Source: CBDFGE01 sp965247055 (lineage in GTDB: Bacteria; Chloroflexota; Dehalococcoidia; Lucifugimonadales; JAGWBF01). Taken from it: 64,000 nt of DNA. Below the pieces are notes generated by a model, which was given only the letters and a program-made list of their open reading frames with translations, was not told the DNA's origin and made no database searches. The translations under genes were made by a program, and so were the position numbers. The stretch spans positions 186,001-250,000 of the forward strand of contig CBDFGE010000006.1 of NCBI GenBank assembly GCA_965247055.1, read 5' to 3'. The number at the start of each line of letters is the position of its first letter. Within the stretch, counting starts at the first letter, position 1. Shown in pieces: positions 17,060 to 26,189 of the stretch.

Positions 17060-18029
17060 GGACACGGGAGTACTGCTGAAGGCGCGGCAGCTAAAGAAGC
17101 ACTTTCCCGTGACCAAGGGGATAATCCTGAGGAGCGTGATGGGGTGGGTAAAGGCGGTAGATGGGATCGACTTCCAGGTGGAGCATGGAAAGGTCTTCAG
17201 TCTGGTGGGCGAGTCGGGGTGCGGGAAGACGACGACGGCCAGGCTCATCCTGATGCTGGAGACGCCCACGGGCGGGGTACTGGAGGTGGAGGGGCGGGAC
17301 GTGTTCCAGATGCCCTCGAGCGAGCGCATGGACTACAAGCACAAGGTACAGGCGGTGTTCCAGGACCCGTGGAGCTCCCTGAATCCACGGCTTAGAGTCG
17401 AGACCATCGTGTCGGAGCCCCTGGAGGCCCACGCCGGGCTGTCGCAGGGGGACCGGAGAGACCGGGTGAGGGAGATCATGGCCGACGTGGGCCTGGCGGA
17501 TGAACAGGCGGAGCTATACCCCCACGAGTTCAGCGGCGGGCAGCGCCAGCGCATCTCCATAGCCAGGGCCCTGGCCCTCAACCCCAAGCTGATCATCCTC
17601 GACGAGCCCGTATCGGCCCTGGACGTGTCCATCCGGGCGCAGATAATCAACTTGCTCAAGACCCTGCAGGAGCGTCACGGGACCGCCTACCTGCTGATCG
17701 CCCACCACCTGGGCACGGTGAGGTACATGAGCGACCACGTGGGGATCATGTACCTGGGACAGATAGTAGAGACGGCCCCTTCGGAGGAGCTGTTCAGCAA
17801 CCCGCTGCACCCCTACACGAAGGCGCTGTTCTCGGCAGCGCTGCCCTCCCACCCTGACACCGCGAGGGAGGAGATAATCCTCCCCGGGGAGGTACCATCC
17901 CCCATAGACCCGCCCAAGGGATGCCGGTTCCATCCCCGCTGCCCCTTCGCCATGCCCATATGCTCCGAAGAGGAACCCAAGCTCCGCGAGTTGGGACCCA
18001 ACCACCTCGCCTCCTGCCACCTGTACTAG
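17052..18029 (+). CDS. ABC transporter ATPase, DppF/OppF type
   Basis: A 325-residue partner ATPase with Walker A GESGCGKTT, Q-loop VFQDPWSSLNPR, signature FSGGQRQRI, Walker B LIILDEPVSALD and the H-loop as LIAHH. The C-terminus has the family cysteine segment CRFHPRCPFAMPIC. It overlaps the preceding ATPase gene, so the two are translationally coupled and form the heterodimer that powers the permease pair. Confidence 0.93.
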   Translation: MARDTGVLLKARQLKKHFPVTKGIILRSVMGWVKAVDGIDFQVEHGKVFSLVGESGCGKTTTARLILMLETPTGGVLEVEGRDVFQMPSSERMDYKHKVQAVFQDPWSSLNPRLRVETIVSEPLEAHAGLSQGDRRDRVREIMADVGLADEQAELYPHEFSGGQRQRISIARALALNPKLIILDEPVSALDVSIRAQIINLLKTLQERHGTAYLLIAHHLGTVRYMSDHVGIMYLGQIVETAPSEELFSNPLHPYTKALFSAALPSHPDTAREEIILPGEVPSPIDPPKGCRFHPRCPFAMPICSEEEPKLRELGPNHLASCHLY

Positions 18030-18167
18030 GCCAACCCCACAGCACTCGGCCCACGGTACGGCGCGTCGCCCTTGCCGGAACGTGGGCCGTCGGGTATGAT
18101 GTATCTTGCCCAGAGTTCCCCGATTCGATCATACTGTTCGTGCCTTTCGCCATGAAGGGAGGTCATC

Positions 18168-19064
18168 GTGCCTATCGAGCGCATCGCTCCAGAGTTGGAC
18201 CGCATCGTTTCCCCAGGCGAGGACATACAGGAGCTGGGCAGCGGCTTCGGCGGCCCTGCCGGGCCCGCCGAAGGCCCCCTGTGGTGGAGGGAGGGCGGAT
18301 ATCTCCTGTTCAGCGACATCCACAATGATCGAAGGATGAAGTGGGCGCCCGGCGAGGGCGTCTCGGTCTTCTACGAGCCGACCAGCAACGCCAACGGGCT
18401 TACCCGCGACCCCCAGGGGAGGCTCATAGCATGCGAGCACGGAAGCAGGCGGGTGTCACGCATGGAGCCCGACGGAACTATCACGGTGGTGGCTAACAAC
18501 TATCAGGCCCGGCGGCTGAACCGTCCCAACGATGTGGTCGTAAAGTCCGACGGCAGCATATATTTCACCGATCCCGGCGCGCCGGACCCCGGCCTGGACC
18601 TGGACTTCGCGGGCGTGTACCGCGTCTCCCCAGACCTGGGTACCATGACGCTGCTCGTCCGGGATTTCATCGTGCCCAACGGCCTGGCCTTCTCCCCCGA
18701 CGAACGCATCCTCTATATAAACGACTCCCGGAGAAGGCATATCCGGGCCTTCGAGCTAATGCCCACTGGCACCCTGGCCCTCTGGACCGATCGGGTCTTC
18801 TGCGACCTCAAGGGGGAAAGGCCGGGGGTGCCCGACGGCATGAAGGTAGACGTGGAACGGAACGTGTACTGCACCGGGCCGGGCGGCATCTGGATCATGG
18901 ACCCCTCAGGCAGGCACCTGGGCACCATCCTGACCGGGGCGGACCAGACCACCAACGTCGCCTGGGGTGGCGAGGACTGGCGGACGCTGTACTACACCAC
19001 CCGCACTACAATGGGAAGCATCCGTCTGAACATCCCCGGCCTGCCGGTCCCCCACATCCCTTGA
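18168..19064 (+). CDS. SMP-30/gluconolactonase-family protein
   Basis: A 298-residue six-bladed beta-propeller lactonase. Expected metal ligands are seen: Glu35 in AEGPLWW, Asn in NRPNDVV and Asp in GVPDGMKVD. The family hydrolyses sugar or other lactones using a divalent metal. GTG start behind GGGAGGTC. No signal peptide. It follows the transporter on the same strand after 138 bases. A second full-length homologue lies at 49638 and a remnant at 5091. Confidence 0.88.
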   Translation: MPIERIAPELDRIVSPGEDIQELGSGFGGPAGPAEGPLWWREGGYLLFSDIHNDRRMKWAPGEGVSVFYEPTSNANGLTRDPQGRLIACEHGSRRVSRMEPDGTITVVANNYQARRLNRPNDVVVKSDGSIYFTDPGAPDPGLDLDFAGVYRVSPDLGTMTLLVRDFIVPNGLAFSPDERILYINDSRRRHIRAFELMPTGTLALWTDRVFCDLKGERPGVPDGMKVDVERNVYCTGPGGIWIMDPSGRHLGTILTGADQTTNVAWGGEDWRTLYYTTRTTMGSIRLNIPGLPVPHIP

Positions 19065-19088
19065 GCTCCGACGGCTCGGCGGCCCTTA

Positions 19089-19177
19089 GCCGAAGTGGTA
19101 CAGGCGGGCCGTGTTCTCCCACAAGTCTGGGGCTCGATGATGTGGGAGTCCGACGAAATGGGCACGGTTGAAAACAT
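19089..19177 (-). pseudogene. N-terminal remnant of an amidohydrolase-2 gene
   Basis: Behind a strong GGGAGGACGTGCC site, an ATG at 19177 starts MFSTVPISSDSHIIEP. This is the characteristic 'SDSHxxEPPDLW' start of amidohydrolase-family (TIM-barrel) proteins. One base is missing, and the next frame continues APDLWENTARLYHFG to a stop at about 19089. Only about 30 codons of a roughly 350-codon gene remain. Confidence 0.5.
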
Positions 19178-19387
19178 GGCACGTCCTCCCTCTCTGTTTG
19201 GACCCGGAGCCCCCTTTCCGTCCTGGTCGTGTCACAGTGGCTAGGGTCCGGCGTGGTCTCGGGATCGTAAAAGGACGATACCATAACGCGTGAGTCCTAT
19301 CAAGTGGCCCTAATCCCTGACGCTTTCCAACCGTAAATCCACCGGTATCTGGGCACATTTGTCGGGACTGGGACGGGGAGGCAATGC

Positions 19388-19393
19388 TATACT
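19388..19393 (+). promoter_or_regulatory. -10 candidate for gyrB
   Basis: TATACT in AATGCTATACTATAG, about 38 bases before the gyrB ATG. There is no good -35 at normal spacing; TTGTCG lies 23 bases upstream. Confidence 0.35.
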
Positions 19394-19430
19394 ATAGACA
19401 GACACCGGAAAGGGGACGTAGGGAGGACAG

Positions 19431-21365
19431 ATGACGTTAGAGTACACAGCCAAAGACATTCAAGTCCTCGAGGGTCTTGAAGCGGTCCGGCTACGGCCGG
19501 GGATGTACATCGGCAGCACCGATCAGGGGGGCCTTCAGCACCTGGTCTACGAGATGGTGGACAACAGCGTGGACGAAGCGATGGCCGGATGGTGTACCCG
19601 CGTGGAGATAACCATTGACGAAGACGGCTCGGTAACGGTCTCCGATAACGGCCGGGGCATACCGGTGGACATCCACCCGGCCACGGGCAGGCCTGCGATG
19701 GAGACGGTCATGACCACCCTCCACTCTGGTGGGAAGTTCGGGGGTGGCGCTTACAGGGTCTCCGGAGGCCTGCACGGAGTTGGCGCTTCGGTAGTGAACG
19801 CCCTTTCCTCTCACATGCGGGTGGCGGTGAGACGGAACGGCTCTATATATCATCAGGAGCACCGGCGGGGCATACCGGTAACCGACGTCATCGAGACGGC
19901 AGTGCCCCCGGGGGAGGGGAGCGGGACCGGCACCACGGCCACCTTTTCGCCAGATACGACCATCTTCCCCCTCGTGGGTTACGACTTCAATGCCCTGGCC
20001 GGCCACTTCAAGGAGGTCGCCTACCTGAACAAGGGCCTGGAGGTTCGCTTCTTGAGCCCCTGGCACAACACCCAGCGGGACGGGGACATGGAGCGGACCT
20101 ACTATTTCGAGGGCGGAATTACCGGTCTGGTCAAGAGCATGAACCGTCACCGAAAGGCGATCCAGGACATACCCTTCTACATACTCAGGGCCGTGGACAG
20201 TACGATCGTCGAAGCCGCGATCCAGTACAACGACGGCTACAGCGAGTCGGTCCTTGCCTTTGCCAACTGCATAAACACCGAGGAGGGGGGAACCCACCTC
20301 ACCGGGTTCCGGTCCGCCCTGACCCGCGTCATCAACGACTATGCCCGCAAGAACAAATTTATGCGGGACGACCAGCCCAACCTGCTCGGGGAGGACGTCC
20401 GGGAGGGCCTCACGGCGGTCATCAGCGTAAAGCTTACCGATCCCCAGTTCGAAGGTCAGACCAAGACCAAGCTGGGCAATACAGAGGTAAAAAGTATCGT
20501 CGAGTCGGCAGTGGCCGACGCCCTTGCCCAGTACCTGGAGGAGCACCCCAACGACGCGAAGCGGGTAGTTGACAACTGCATGACCGCCCAGAAGGCCCGC
20601 GAGGCCGCCAAGAGGGCGCGGGAGCTGGTCATACGCAAGAACGCCCTGGATGGGTCCTCCCTCCCGGGGAAATTAGCCGATTGCTCGGAGCGCAACGCCG
20701 CCCTCTCCGAGGTTTACATCGTGGAGGGCGAGTCCGCAGGGGGCTCCGCCAAGATGGCCCGCGACCGGCGCTTCCAGGCTATCCTTCCCCTCAAGGGCAA
20801 AATCCTTAATGTGGAGCGGGTGCTCAGGCAGCCCGACAAGATCCTGGGCCACGAGGAGATACGGGCGGTTATCGCGGCCCTGGGAGCGGGAGAGGGGGAG
20901 GAGTTCAACACCTCCAAGCTTCGCTATCACAAAGTCATCATAATGACCGACGCCGACGTGGACGGCTCCCACATACGGACCCTCCTGCTGACCTTCTTTT
21001 ACCGCCGCATGTTGGCCCTTATCGAAGAAGGGCACCTCTACATCGCCCAGCCACCGCTATATCGGGTCCAGTCGGGCAAGCAGGCCAGCTATGCCTTCAA
21101 CGAAGCTCAAAAAGGCGAGGTTTTGGCCTCGCTGGACGGCAAGCGGAACATTCAAGTACAGCGGTACAAGGGTCTAGGTGAGATGAATCCGGACCAGCTC
21201 TGGGAGACCACTATGAACCCGGAAGCCCGCAGCATGCTTCAGGTGGAAATCGAGGACGCCATCCAGGCAGACGACGTATTCACCACCCTCATGGGCGACG
21301 TGGTGGCCCCACGGAAGAGCTTCATCCAGGCCCACGCCCGCAGCGTCAAGGAGCTCGACGTGTAG
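19431..21365 (+). CDS. gyrB: DNA gyrase subunit B
   Basis: A 644-residue type IIA topoisomerase subunit that hydrolyses ATP to drive supercoiling with GyrA. GHKL ATPase motifs: EMVDNSVDEA (Glu41, Asn45), SDNGRGIPVD and SGGLHGVGAS. The transducer domain covers about 220-400. The TOPRIM domain has VEGESAGGSAKMARDR (about 430) and DADVDGSH (about 506), followed by RYKGLGEMNPDQLWETTMNP. Typical length. ATG behind GGGAGGACAG. gyrA is not in the window. The location near dnaA and a likely oriC fits common bacterial order. Confidence 0.97.
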   Translation: MTLEYTAKDIQVLEGLEAVRLRPGMYIGSTDQGGLQHLVYEMVDNSVDEAMAGWCTRVEITIDEDGSVTVSDNGRGIPVDIHPATGRPAMETVMTTLHSGGKFGGGAYRVSGGLHGVGASVVNALSSHMRVAVRRNGSIYHQEHRRGIPVTDVIETAVPPGEGSGTGTTATFSPDTTIFPLVGYDFNALAGHFKEVAYLNKGLEVRFLSPWHNTQRDGDMERTYYFEGGITGLVKSMNRHRKAIQDIPFYILRAVDSTIVEAAIQYNDGYSESVLAFANCINTEEGGTHLTGFRSALTRVINDYARKNKFMRDDQPNLLGEDVREGLTAVISVKLTDPQFEGQTKTKLGNTEVKSIVESAVADALAQYLEEHPNDAKRVVDNCMTAQKAREAAKRARELVIRKNALDGSSLPGKLADCSERNAALSEVYIVEGESAGGSAKMARDRRFQAILPLKGKILNVERVLRQPDKILGHEEIRAVIAALGAGEGEEFNTSKLRYHKVIIMTDADVDGSHIRTLLLTFFYRRMLALIEEGHLYIAQPPLYRVQSGKQASYAFNEAQKGEVLASLDGKRNIQVQRYKGLGEMNPDQLWETTMNPEARSMLQVEIEDAIQADDVFTTLMGDVVAPRKSFIQAHARSVKELDV

Positions 21366-21375
21366 GAGGAGTACC

Positions 21376-22038
21376 TTGGCCCAGCTCAATCTGCCCGGCG
21401 ACGCCCCCGCCACTGCCCTTTTCCCTCAGTTCGAGTCCCAGATATACCGCATGTTCTCCACCGAGGTGCAGGAGCTCACTGATGCGCAGTTGGACTACGA
21501 ATCCGACCGGTGGGAGTGGAGCAGGTGGAGCATCCGGCGCAACGTGAGCCACGTGGTGTCCGGAGACTTCCGCTGGCTCCTCCTGCGGTGGGGGCGGCAG
21601 CTGTTCCCCGAGGGATTGCCCGACGTAGGAGACCTGGACAGTCTGGCCGCCTCGCCCCACGACCGGCGCCTGGACGAACGCCATTACTGGGCCATCGACG
21701 ACATTCTGGGAAAGCTGCGGGACGGCCAGACCCTGTGCCAGCTGGCGCTTTCCAGGGAAACGGTGGGGTCTCTACAGAGTAAGGAGATCGTAAACGAGAA
21801 CTCTGCCCAGTGGGAGCTGTTCTCCCAGGCCCATCCGAGGGGCATCCGCGTGGACCCCGACGACCCGTCCCGGTCCTATATGAGCCTGGAGGCCACCTTT
21901 CGCCACCGGTGGTATGAGCACACCACGCACCTCTACAACATTCAGAGGCTAATGCGTGCCCAGGGGCTAACGCCAAAAGTAGAGGTCCCCTTCGAGGGGT
22001 ATTGGGCGCTTCCTACCTGGGACCGGAGCGAGCCCTAG
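21376..22038 (+). CDS. DinB-like four-helix protein
   Basis: A 220-residue protein that starts with TTG behind a perfect AGGAGG, 10 bases after the gyrB stop, so it is probably in the gyrB transcript. Helical layout with histidines in RNVSHVVSGDFRW and in the C-terminal HRWYEHTTHLYNIQRLM recalls the DinB/YfiT metal-binding fold. Members include thiol-dependent transferases, but most have no known substrate. The specific function is open. Confidence 0.6.
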   Translation: MAQLNLPGDAPATALFPQFESQIYRMFSTEVQELTDAQLDYESDRWEWSRWSIRRNVSHVVSGDFRWLLLRWGRQLFPEGLPDVGDLDSLAASPHDRRLDERHYWAIDDILGKLRDGQTLCQLALSRETVGSLQSKEIVNENSAQWELFSQAHPRGIRVDPDDPSRSYMSLEATFRHRWYEHTTHLYNIQRLMRAQGLTPKVEVPFEGYWALPTWDRSEP

Positions 22039-22102
22039 TCACCGCGTGTGCACCCGATGCGGCTATTTGGGGTGGCCGGGTCAGTCCCAGATGCCGCGCC
22101 CC

Positions 22103-22660
22103 TTACCCGGACACCCGTACCTCTCCTCCGGCTGTGGACTCCAGCAGGGAAACGAAGTCGTAACCCCTCCGCACGATCTCCTCGCTGCCCCCCTGGTGCC
22201 GGTCCAATATAGCTATCACCTTCACCACTGAGCATCCGGCATCCTCCGCGGCCTGGATTGCGTGGAACAGGGAATTACCCGTGGTGCATACGTCGTCCAC
22301 TATGGCGACTCTGCTCCCCGGAGCCAGCGGCCCCTCGACAGTGCGCCCGGTACCGTGGGACTTGGCCTCTTTTCGTACGATGAAGCCGGAGATAGCGCCG
22401 CCATCCAGGTGGCTCGTAAGGGCCACGGCCGCCACGATGGGGTCGGCACCCAGGGTCGGGCCTCCGATCGCCTGGGCTCCTACCTGTTTCAAGATGGGCA
22501 GGAGGCCCTTGCCGATGAGGTAAGACCCCTCAGCGTCCAGACTCAGCAGACGGCCGTCGAAGTAGTAGCTACTGGGCTGCCCCGATGAGAGGGTGTATTC
22601 GCCGTACTTCAGCGCACCCCGCTCAATGGCCAGCTGGAGAAGCCGTTGGGACGTGGTCAT
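22103..22660 (-). CDS. pyrE: Orotate phosphoribosyltransferase
   Basis: A 185-residue enzyme that transfers the phosphoribosyl group of PRPP to orotate, giving OMP in pyrimidine synthesis. It has the type I PRTase fold with YTLSSGQPSSYYFDGR (orotate side), the flexible loop VRKEAKSHGTG with the catalytic lysine, and the PRPP motif VAIVDDVCTTGNSL. Normal length is 180-215. Its start overlaps the nadD stop (ATGA), so the two are translationally coupled. Confidence 0.95.
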   Translation of the reverse strand: MTTSQRLLQLAIERGALKYGEYTLSSGQPSSYYFDGRLLSLDAEGSYLIGKGLLPILKQVGAQAIGGPTLGADPIVAAVALTSHLDGGAISGFIVRKEAKSHGTGRTVEGPLAPGSRVAIVDDVCTTGNSLFHAIQAAEDAGCSVVKVIAILDRHQGGSEEIVRRGYDFVSLLESTAGGEVRVSG

Positions 22661-23268
22661 GGGGGGGACTCAATGTCTCTGTACAGCCCGTGGCGGCAGA
22701 TGTACCGCTCAACCTCCTCGGGCACCAGGTAACGGACGGACATGCCCTTGGCGACCCGGCCCCGTATCTCCGTGCCGCTGATATCCACGAGAGGACCGTC
22801 CAGGAAGACGACCTTATCACGCCCCGAGGGATGGATCGCGGCGATTGATCCTATGTCTGGCGGGGTGTAACCGGGCCTGGGGCCCGCCACCACGGTGCAA
22901 AGGCTGAGCACCTTGGCTGGCTCCTTCCACTGCTCGAAATCCTGGAGAGAGTCCACCCCCAGGATAAAGTACAGGTCGTCGTCTCCCTCCCGGTGGACCT
23001 GTTCCAGGGTGTCTACTGTGTACGTGGCACCAGGCCGGTCGATCTCCATCGAAGAGACCCGAAAGAAGGGATTCGTGCGGGTGGCCAACCTTGCCATGTT
23101 AAGCCGGTGATGCGCAGGCGATATAGCCCTTTCAGACTTCATCCAGGGAGACCCCGTCGGCATGAAGACTACCTCCTCCAAGTCGAGCCGTACCCGTGAC
23201 TCCTCCGCGAGTAGCAGATGCCCCATGTGGACCGGGTCCAGGGTGCCCCCGACGATCCCTGCCCTCAT
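22657..23268 (-). CDS. nadD: Nicotinate-nucleotide adenylyltransferase
   Basis: A 203-residue nucleotidyltransferase making deamido-NAD from NaMN and ATP. N-terminal GGTLDPVHMGHLLLAEE (8-24) holds the HxGH ATP motif (HMGH). VFMPTGSPWMKS is the substrate loop, and ISGTEIRGRVAKG the C-terminal ISSTxIR-type motif. It is one base from the obg stop and overlaps pyrE, in an obg-nadD-pyrE operon on the minus strand. Confidence 0.95.
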   Translation of the reverse strand: MRAGIVGGTLDPVHMGHLLLAEESRVRLDLEEVVFMPTGSPWMKSERAISPAHHRLNMARLATRTNPFFRVSSMEIDRPGATYTVDTLEQVHREGDDDLYFILGVDSLQDFEQWKEPAKVLSLCTVVAGPRPGYTPPDIGSIAAIHPSGRDKVVFLDGPLVDISGTEIRGRVAKGMSVRYLVPEEVERYICRHGLYRDIESPP

Positions 23269-23269
23269 G

Positions 23270-24532
23270 TCAGAACCACTGGAGGTTTACGCTACCCACG
23301 CGTACCGTGTCGCCCGCCTGGACTCCCTTGTCCTCGAGGGCTTTCGATATCCCCAACTTCTCTAACTCCCTCCATATCTGGACTATCACCCGCCACTCCT
23401 TTAGATTCGCCATGGCCAGCAGCCGTTCCACCCTGGGTGCCTCAACCACGAAGACGCGATCCTGCCGCGTCACCCTGAACGGGTGCTCTACCTTGGGCCT
23501 AATCGTGAGAGGTACAGGTCTAACTGTCTTCGCGGGTTCTACGGGGAGGGCTCCCAGTGTCTCTATGGTCTTCCCCACGAGAGCGTCCACCCCTTCCCCT
23601 GTCGCGGCAGACACCACGAGCACAGTCGCTCCTTCCCCTGCCAGCACTCTCTCGATGGAAGCACTGCGCTCTCTCACCTCCGGCACATCTACTTTGTTCA
23701 GCACCACGAGTTGGGGCTTAGTCCCCAACGCGGAATCGAAGGCTGCGAGTTCACTATTTATCATTCTCCACTCCCAAAGCGGATCGTCCGAGAGCCCATC
23801 CAGGATGTGGAGGAACAGCCGGGCTCGTTCCGCGTGGCGCAGGAACTCGTGACCCAGCCCGGCCCCATCGTGAGCACCCTCGATAAGCCCCGGGACCTCC
23901 ATCATCACGAAGCTACTATAACCCGTAGCTACCACGCCTAGCACAGGATCTGTCGTGGTAAATGGGTACCCCGCTATCTTAGGCCTCGCCGCCGAACACA
24001 TCGCAAGCAGAGACGACTTCCCGGCGTTGGGCCGTCCAACCAGACCGACGTCCGCTAGAAGCTTCAACTCCAACGCAAGAACCTTCCTCTCACCACCTTC
24101 CCCGGCCTCTGACAGCACCGGCTCCTTATGGAGCGCCGACACCAAACGGATATTCCCCTGCCCCCCGGATCCCCCCCTCGCTACCAGAACAGCATCAGTC
24201 CGAGTTACGTCCGCCACCAACTCCCTCTCCTCGTCCCCTTTAACCTCCCACACCACTGTACCCAGAGGGACCGGTATCGTTATATCACCGCCATTCGCCC
24301 CACGCCGCTTGCTCCCTCCACCATGGACTCCCCTACGCCCCCTCCACGTACTGTGGTACTTTAGATGCAGCAGCGTGTTCAGAGAAGGATCACCCACAAT
24401 ATACACGTTCCCACCATCTCCCCCATCCCCACCATCCGGACCCCCTCGCGGGACGAACTTCTCTCTGCGGAAGCTCGCACATCCGTTCCCACCGCCTCCA
24501 GCTTGGACCATTATTTTAGCAACATCTATCAT
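23270..24532 (-). CDS. obgE: Obg-family GTPase (ribosome assembly)
   Basis: A 420-residue GTPase acting on late 50S assembly and stress control. The N-terminal Obg glycine-rich domain (1-158; KIMVQAGGGGNGCASFRREK, then GPDGGDGGDGGNVYI) is followed by the G domain with G1 GRPNAGKSS (166-174), switch I YPFTTTDPVLGV, NKVD (279-282) and SAATGEG, and by an OCT domain at about 340-420. In the G3 motif the usual DxPGLIEGA reads EVPGLIEGA, so the Mg-linked Asp is Glu212. Otherwise typical. ATG start at 24532, next to the probable origin. Confidence 0.95.
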   Translation of the reverse strand: MIDVAKIMVQAGGGGNGCASFRREKFVPRGGPDGGDGGDGGNVYIVGDPSLNTLLHLKYHSTWRGRRGVHGGGSKRRGANGGDITIPVPLGTVVWEVKGDEERELVADVTRTDAVLVARGGSGGQGNIRLVSALHKEPVLSEAGEGGERKVLALELKLLADVGLVGRPNAGKSSLLAMCSAARPKIAGYPFTTTDPVLGVVATGYSSFVMMEVPGLIEGAHDGAGLGHEFLRHAERARLFLHILDGLSDDPLWEWRMINSELAAFDSALGTKPQLVVLNKVDVPEVRERSASIERVLAGEGATVLVVSAATGEGVDALVGKTIETLGALPVEPAKTVRPVPLTIRPKVEHPFRVTRQDRVFVVEAPRVERLLAMANLKEWRVIVQIWRELEKLGISKALEDKGVQAGDTVRVGSVNLQWF

Positions 24533-24845
24533 TACGGACTTACCTTTAGAAGATTAAATATATACAGCAGTAATGATAGGGGCGTGGATAGTGTGGACAG
24601 TGAGGCATGACGATGTGTATATTCTGCGTGGATTAAGGGATTGTCTCTGTGGGTAAAGCATTATTGTAGCATTTCTAATGTGGAAAATATCGAGGGCGTA
24701 GGAAGAAAAGGCGTGAGAGCCTTGGCGCTAGAGATATCCACGAGATGGAAGGTACTTACCCACAGATAACCGTAAGTTATCCACACGCTACGTCCCACGT
24801 CCGTGGCTCTCATCTCAGGTGGGGTGCTCGGGAGTGAGCGCAGGG
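24533..24845. other. Probable replication origin (oriC) between obg and dnaA
   Basis: This 313-base spacer is much more AT-rich than its surroundings and carries a cluster of DnaA-box-like 9-mers. They are TTATCCACA exact at 24777-24785 (+), TTACCCACA at 24756-24764 (+) and at 24656-24648 (-), ATATCCACG at 24734-24742 (+) and CTATCCACG at 24591-24583 (-). An AT-rich run at 24543-24566 (TTAGAAGATTAAATATATAC) could be the unwinding element; it also holds TATA-type boxes that could drive obg. It lies directly beyond the dnaA stop. Box clustering next to dnaA is the classic origin arrangement. Confidence 0.7.
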
Positions 24846-26189
24846 CTAAGTGAGGACCTCCTCCTGGATGGCCAGGACATCATGCCTTAACGTGGGATCA
24901 GCGCTGATCTGGTAGGTGACTTTAGAGACGGCGCTTATGACGGTGGAATGGTCCCGGCCACCAAATAGGCGTCCGATGTCAGTAAGCTTCAGGCCGAGGT
25001 CCTCGTGGAGGAGGTACATAGCCACGTGCCGCGCACGAACGATCGACTTTTTCCTGCTGGAGCCGATCAGGTCTTCTCCGGTGACCCGCATCCGTTTGCA
25101 AACCTGGGCCACGACCTCGTCGGGGTCGGGGACATGGGTGGAGGCGCCGGCTCCAAGCTCCGCGATGGCCTGGCTCGCCAGCTCCATGGTTATCGGGCTG
25201 CTGGTGTGCCGCGCTAAGGCTACCACCCGGTTGAGATAGCCTTCCAGCTCCCGTACATTCTTGTGTACCTTCTTGGCCACGTGCTCAACGATGTTGTCGT
25301 CAAGGCTCACGTGCATCTGCTCGGCCTTGTTGCGGAGGATAGCCATCCTCGTCTCCAGGTCGGGAGGCTGGATGTCGGCGATCAGGCCCCACTCGAACCT
25401 GGACCGGAGTCTGTCCTCCAGCAGAGGCAGCGCCTTGGGAGAGCGGTCCGAAGTCAGCACCACCTGACGGTTGGAGTTGTGGAGGTCGTTGAAGGTGTGA
25501 AAGAATACCTCCTGGGTCTGCTCCTTTCCGATGATGAACTGGATGTCATCGATGAGCAACACGTCGATTTTTCTGTACCTTGCTCGGAACTCCTCGGTGG
25601 TCCTGTTCCTTATGGCCGCGACAAACTCGTTGGTAAACTGCTCGCAGGTGACATATAGGAAAGGTAACCTACGGTCAACGCAGGTGTGGCCGATGGCGTG
25701 CAACAGGTGGGTCTTCCCCAGGCCGACTCCTGAATAGATGAACAAGGGGTGATAGACTTGTCCGGGTGCTTCGGCCACAGCCCAGGCCGCGCTGTAGGGA
25801 AGCCGGTTCGAGGGGCCCACTACGAAGCTATTGAAAGTGTACTTAGCGCTAAGGGGGCTAGACGACAGGTAAGTGTTGGGTGTGGACCCTCCCAAGGGGC
25901 CCGTGTTGGAGCGGTCGGCCCCCGCTGGGGAGTGCACGCCGTTCCTTACCTGAAACACTACCTCCAGGGGCTGGCTGGTCACCTGCTGCACGGTCTGCTG
26001 GATAGTGTGATACATGCGCCTCTCCAGCCACTCCACGGCGAAGGCGGTGGGCACGGCCACGGTCAGGAGCTGGTCGGCGATGGAGACTCCTTCGGTATCC
26101 TTGAGCCAGGTCTCGTAGACCGGCCTTGTGACTTGAAGCTCAAGCGCCCCCAGCACGGCCTCCCACGTGTCAGTCGCCGGTACATCCAC
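24846..26189 (-). CDS. dnaA: Chromosomal replication initiator DnaA
   Basis: A 447-residue AAA+ initiator that binds DnaA boxes and opens oriC. Domain I (1-85; WEAVLGALELQVTRPVYETWL), a linker, then domain III with Walker A SGVGLGKTHLLHAIG, Walker B VLLIDDIQFI and sensor TSDRSPKAL. Domain IV has the DNA-binding helices VRARHVAMYLLHEDLGLKL and the signature FGGRDHSTVISA. Start GTG at 26189 behind GGGGGTGAAGC. Typical length. Confidence 0.97.
   Translation of the reverse strand: MDVPATDTWEAVLGALELQVTRPVYETWLKDTEGVSIADQLLTVAVPTAFAVEWLERRMYHTIQQTVQQVTSQPLEVVFQVRNGVHSPAGADRSNTGPLGGSTPNTYLSSSPLSAKYTFNSFVVGPSNRLPYSAAWAVAEAPGQVYHPLFIYSGVGLGKTHLLHAIGHTCVDRRLPFLYVTCEQFTNEFVAAIRNRTTEEFRARYRKIDVLLIDDIQFIIGKEQTQEVFFHTFNDLHNSNRQVVLTSDRSPKALPLLEDRLRSRFEWGLIADIQPPDLETRMAILRNKAEQMHVSLDDNIVEHVAKKVHKNVRELEGYLNRVVALARHTSSPITMELASQAIAELGAGASTHVPDPDEVVAQVCKRMRVTGEDLIGSSRKKSIVRARHVAMYLLHEDLGLKLTDIGRLFGGRDHSTVISAVSKVTYQISADPTLRHDVLAIQEEVLT

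Larger units (their letters stand above)
19065..19430. other. Intergenic region before gyrB
   Basis: It contains a minus-strand amidohydrolase remnant (19089-19177) and a TATACT -10 candidate for gyrB (19388-19393). Nothing else is recognised. Confidence 0.4.
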
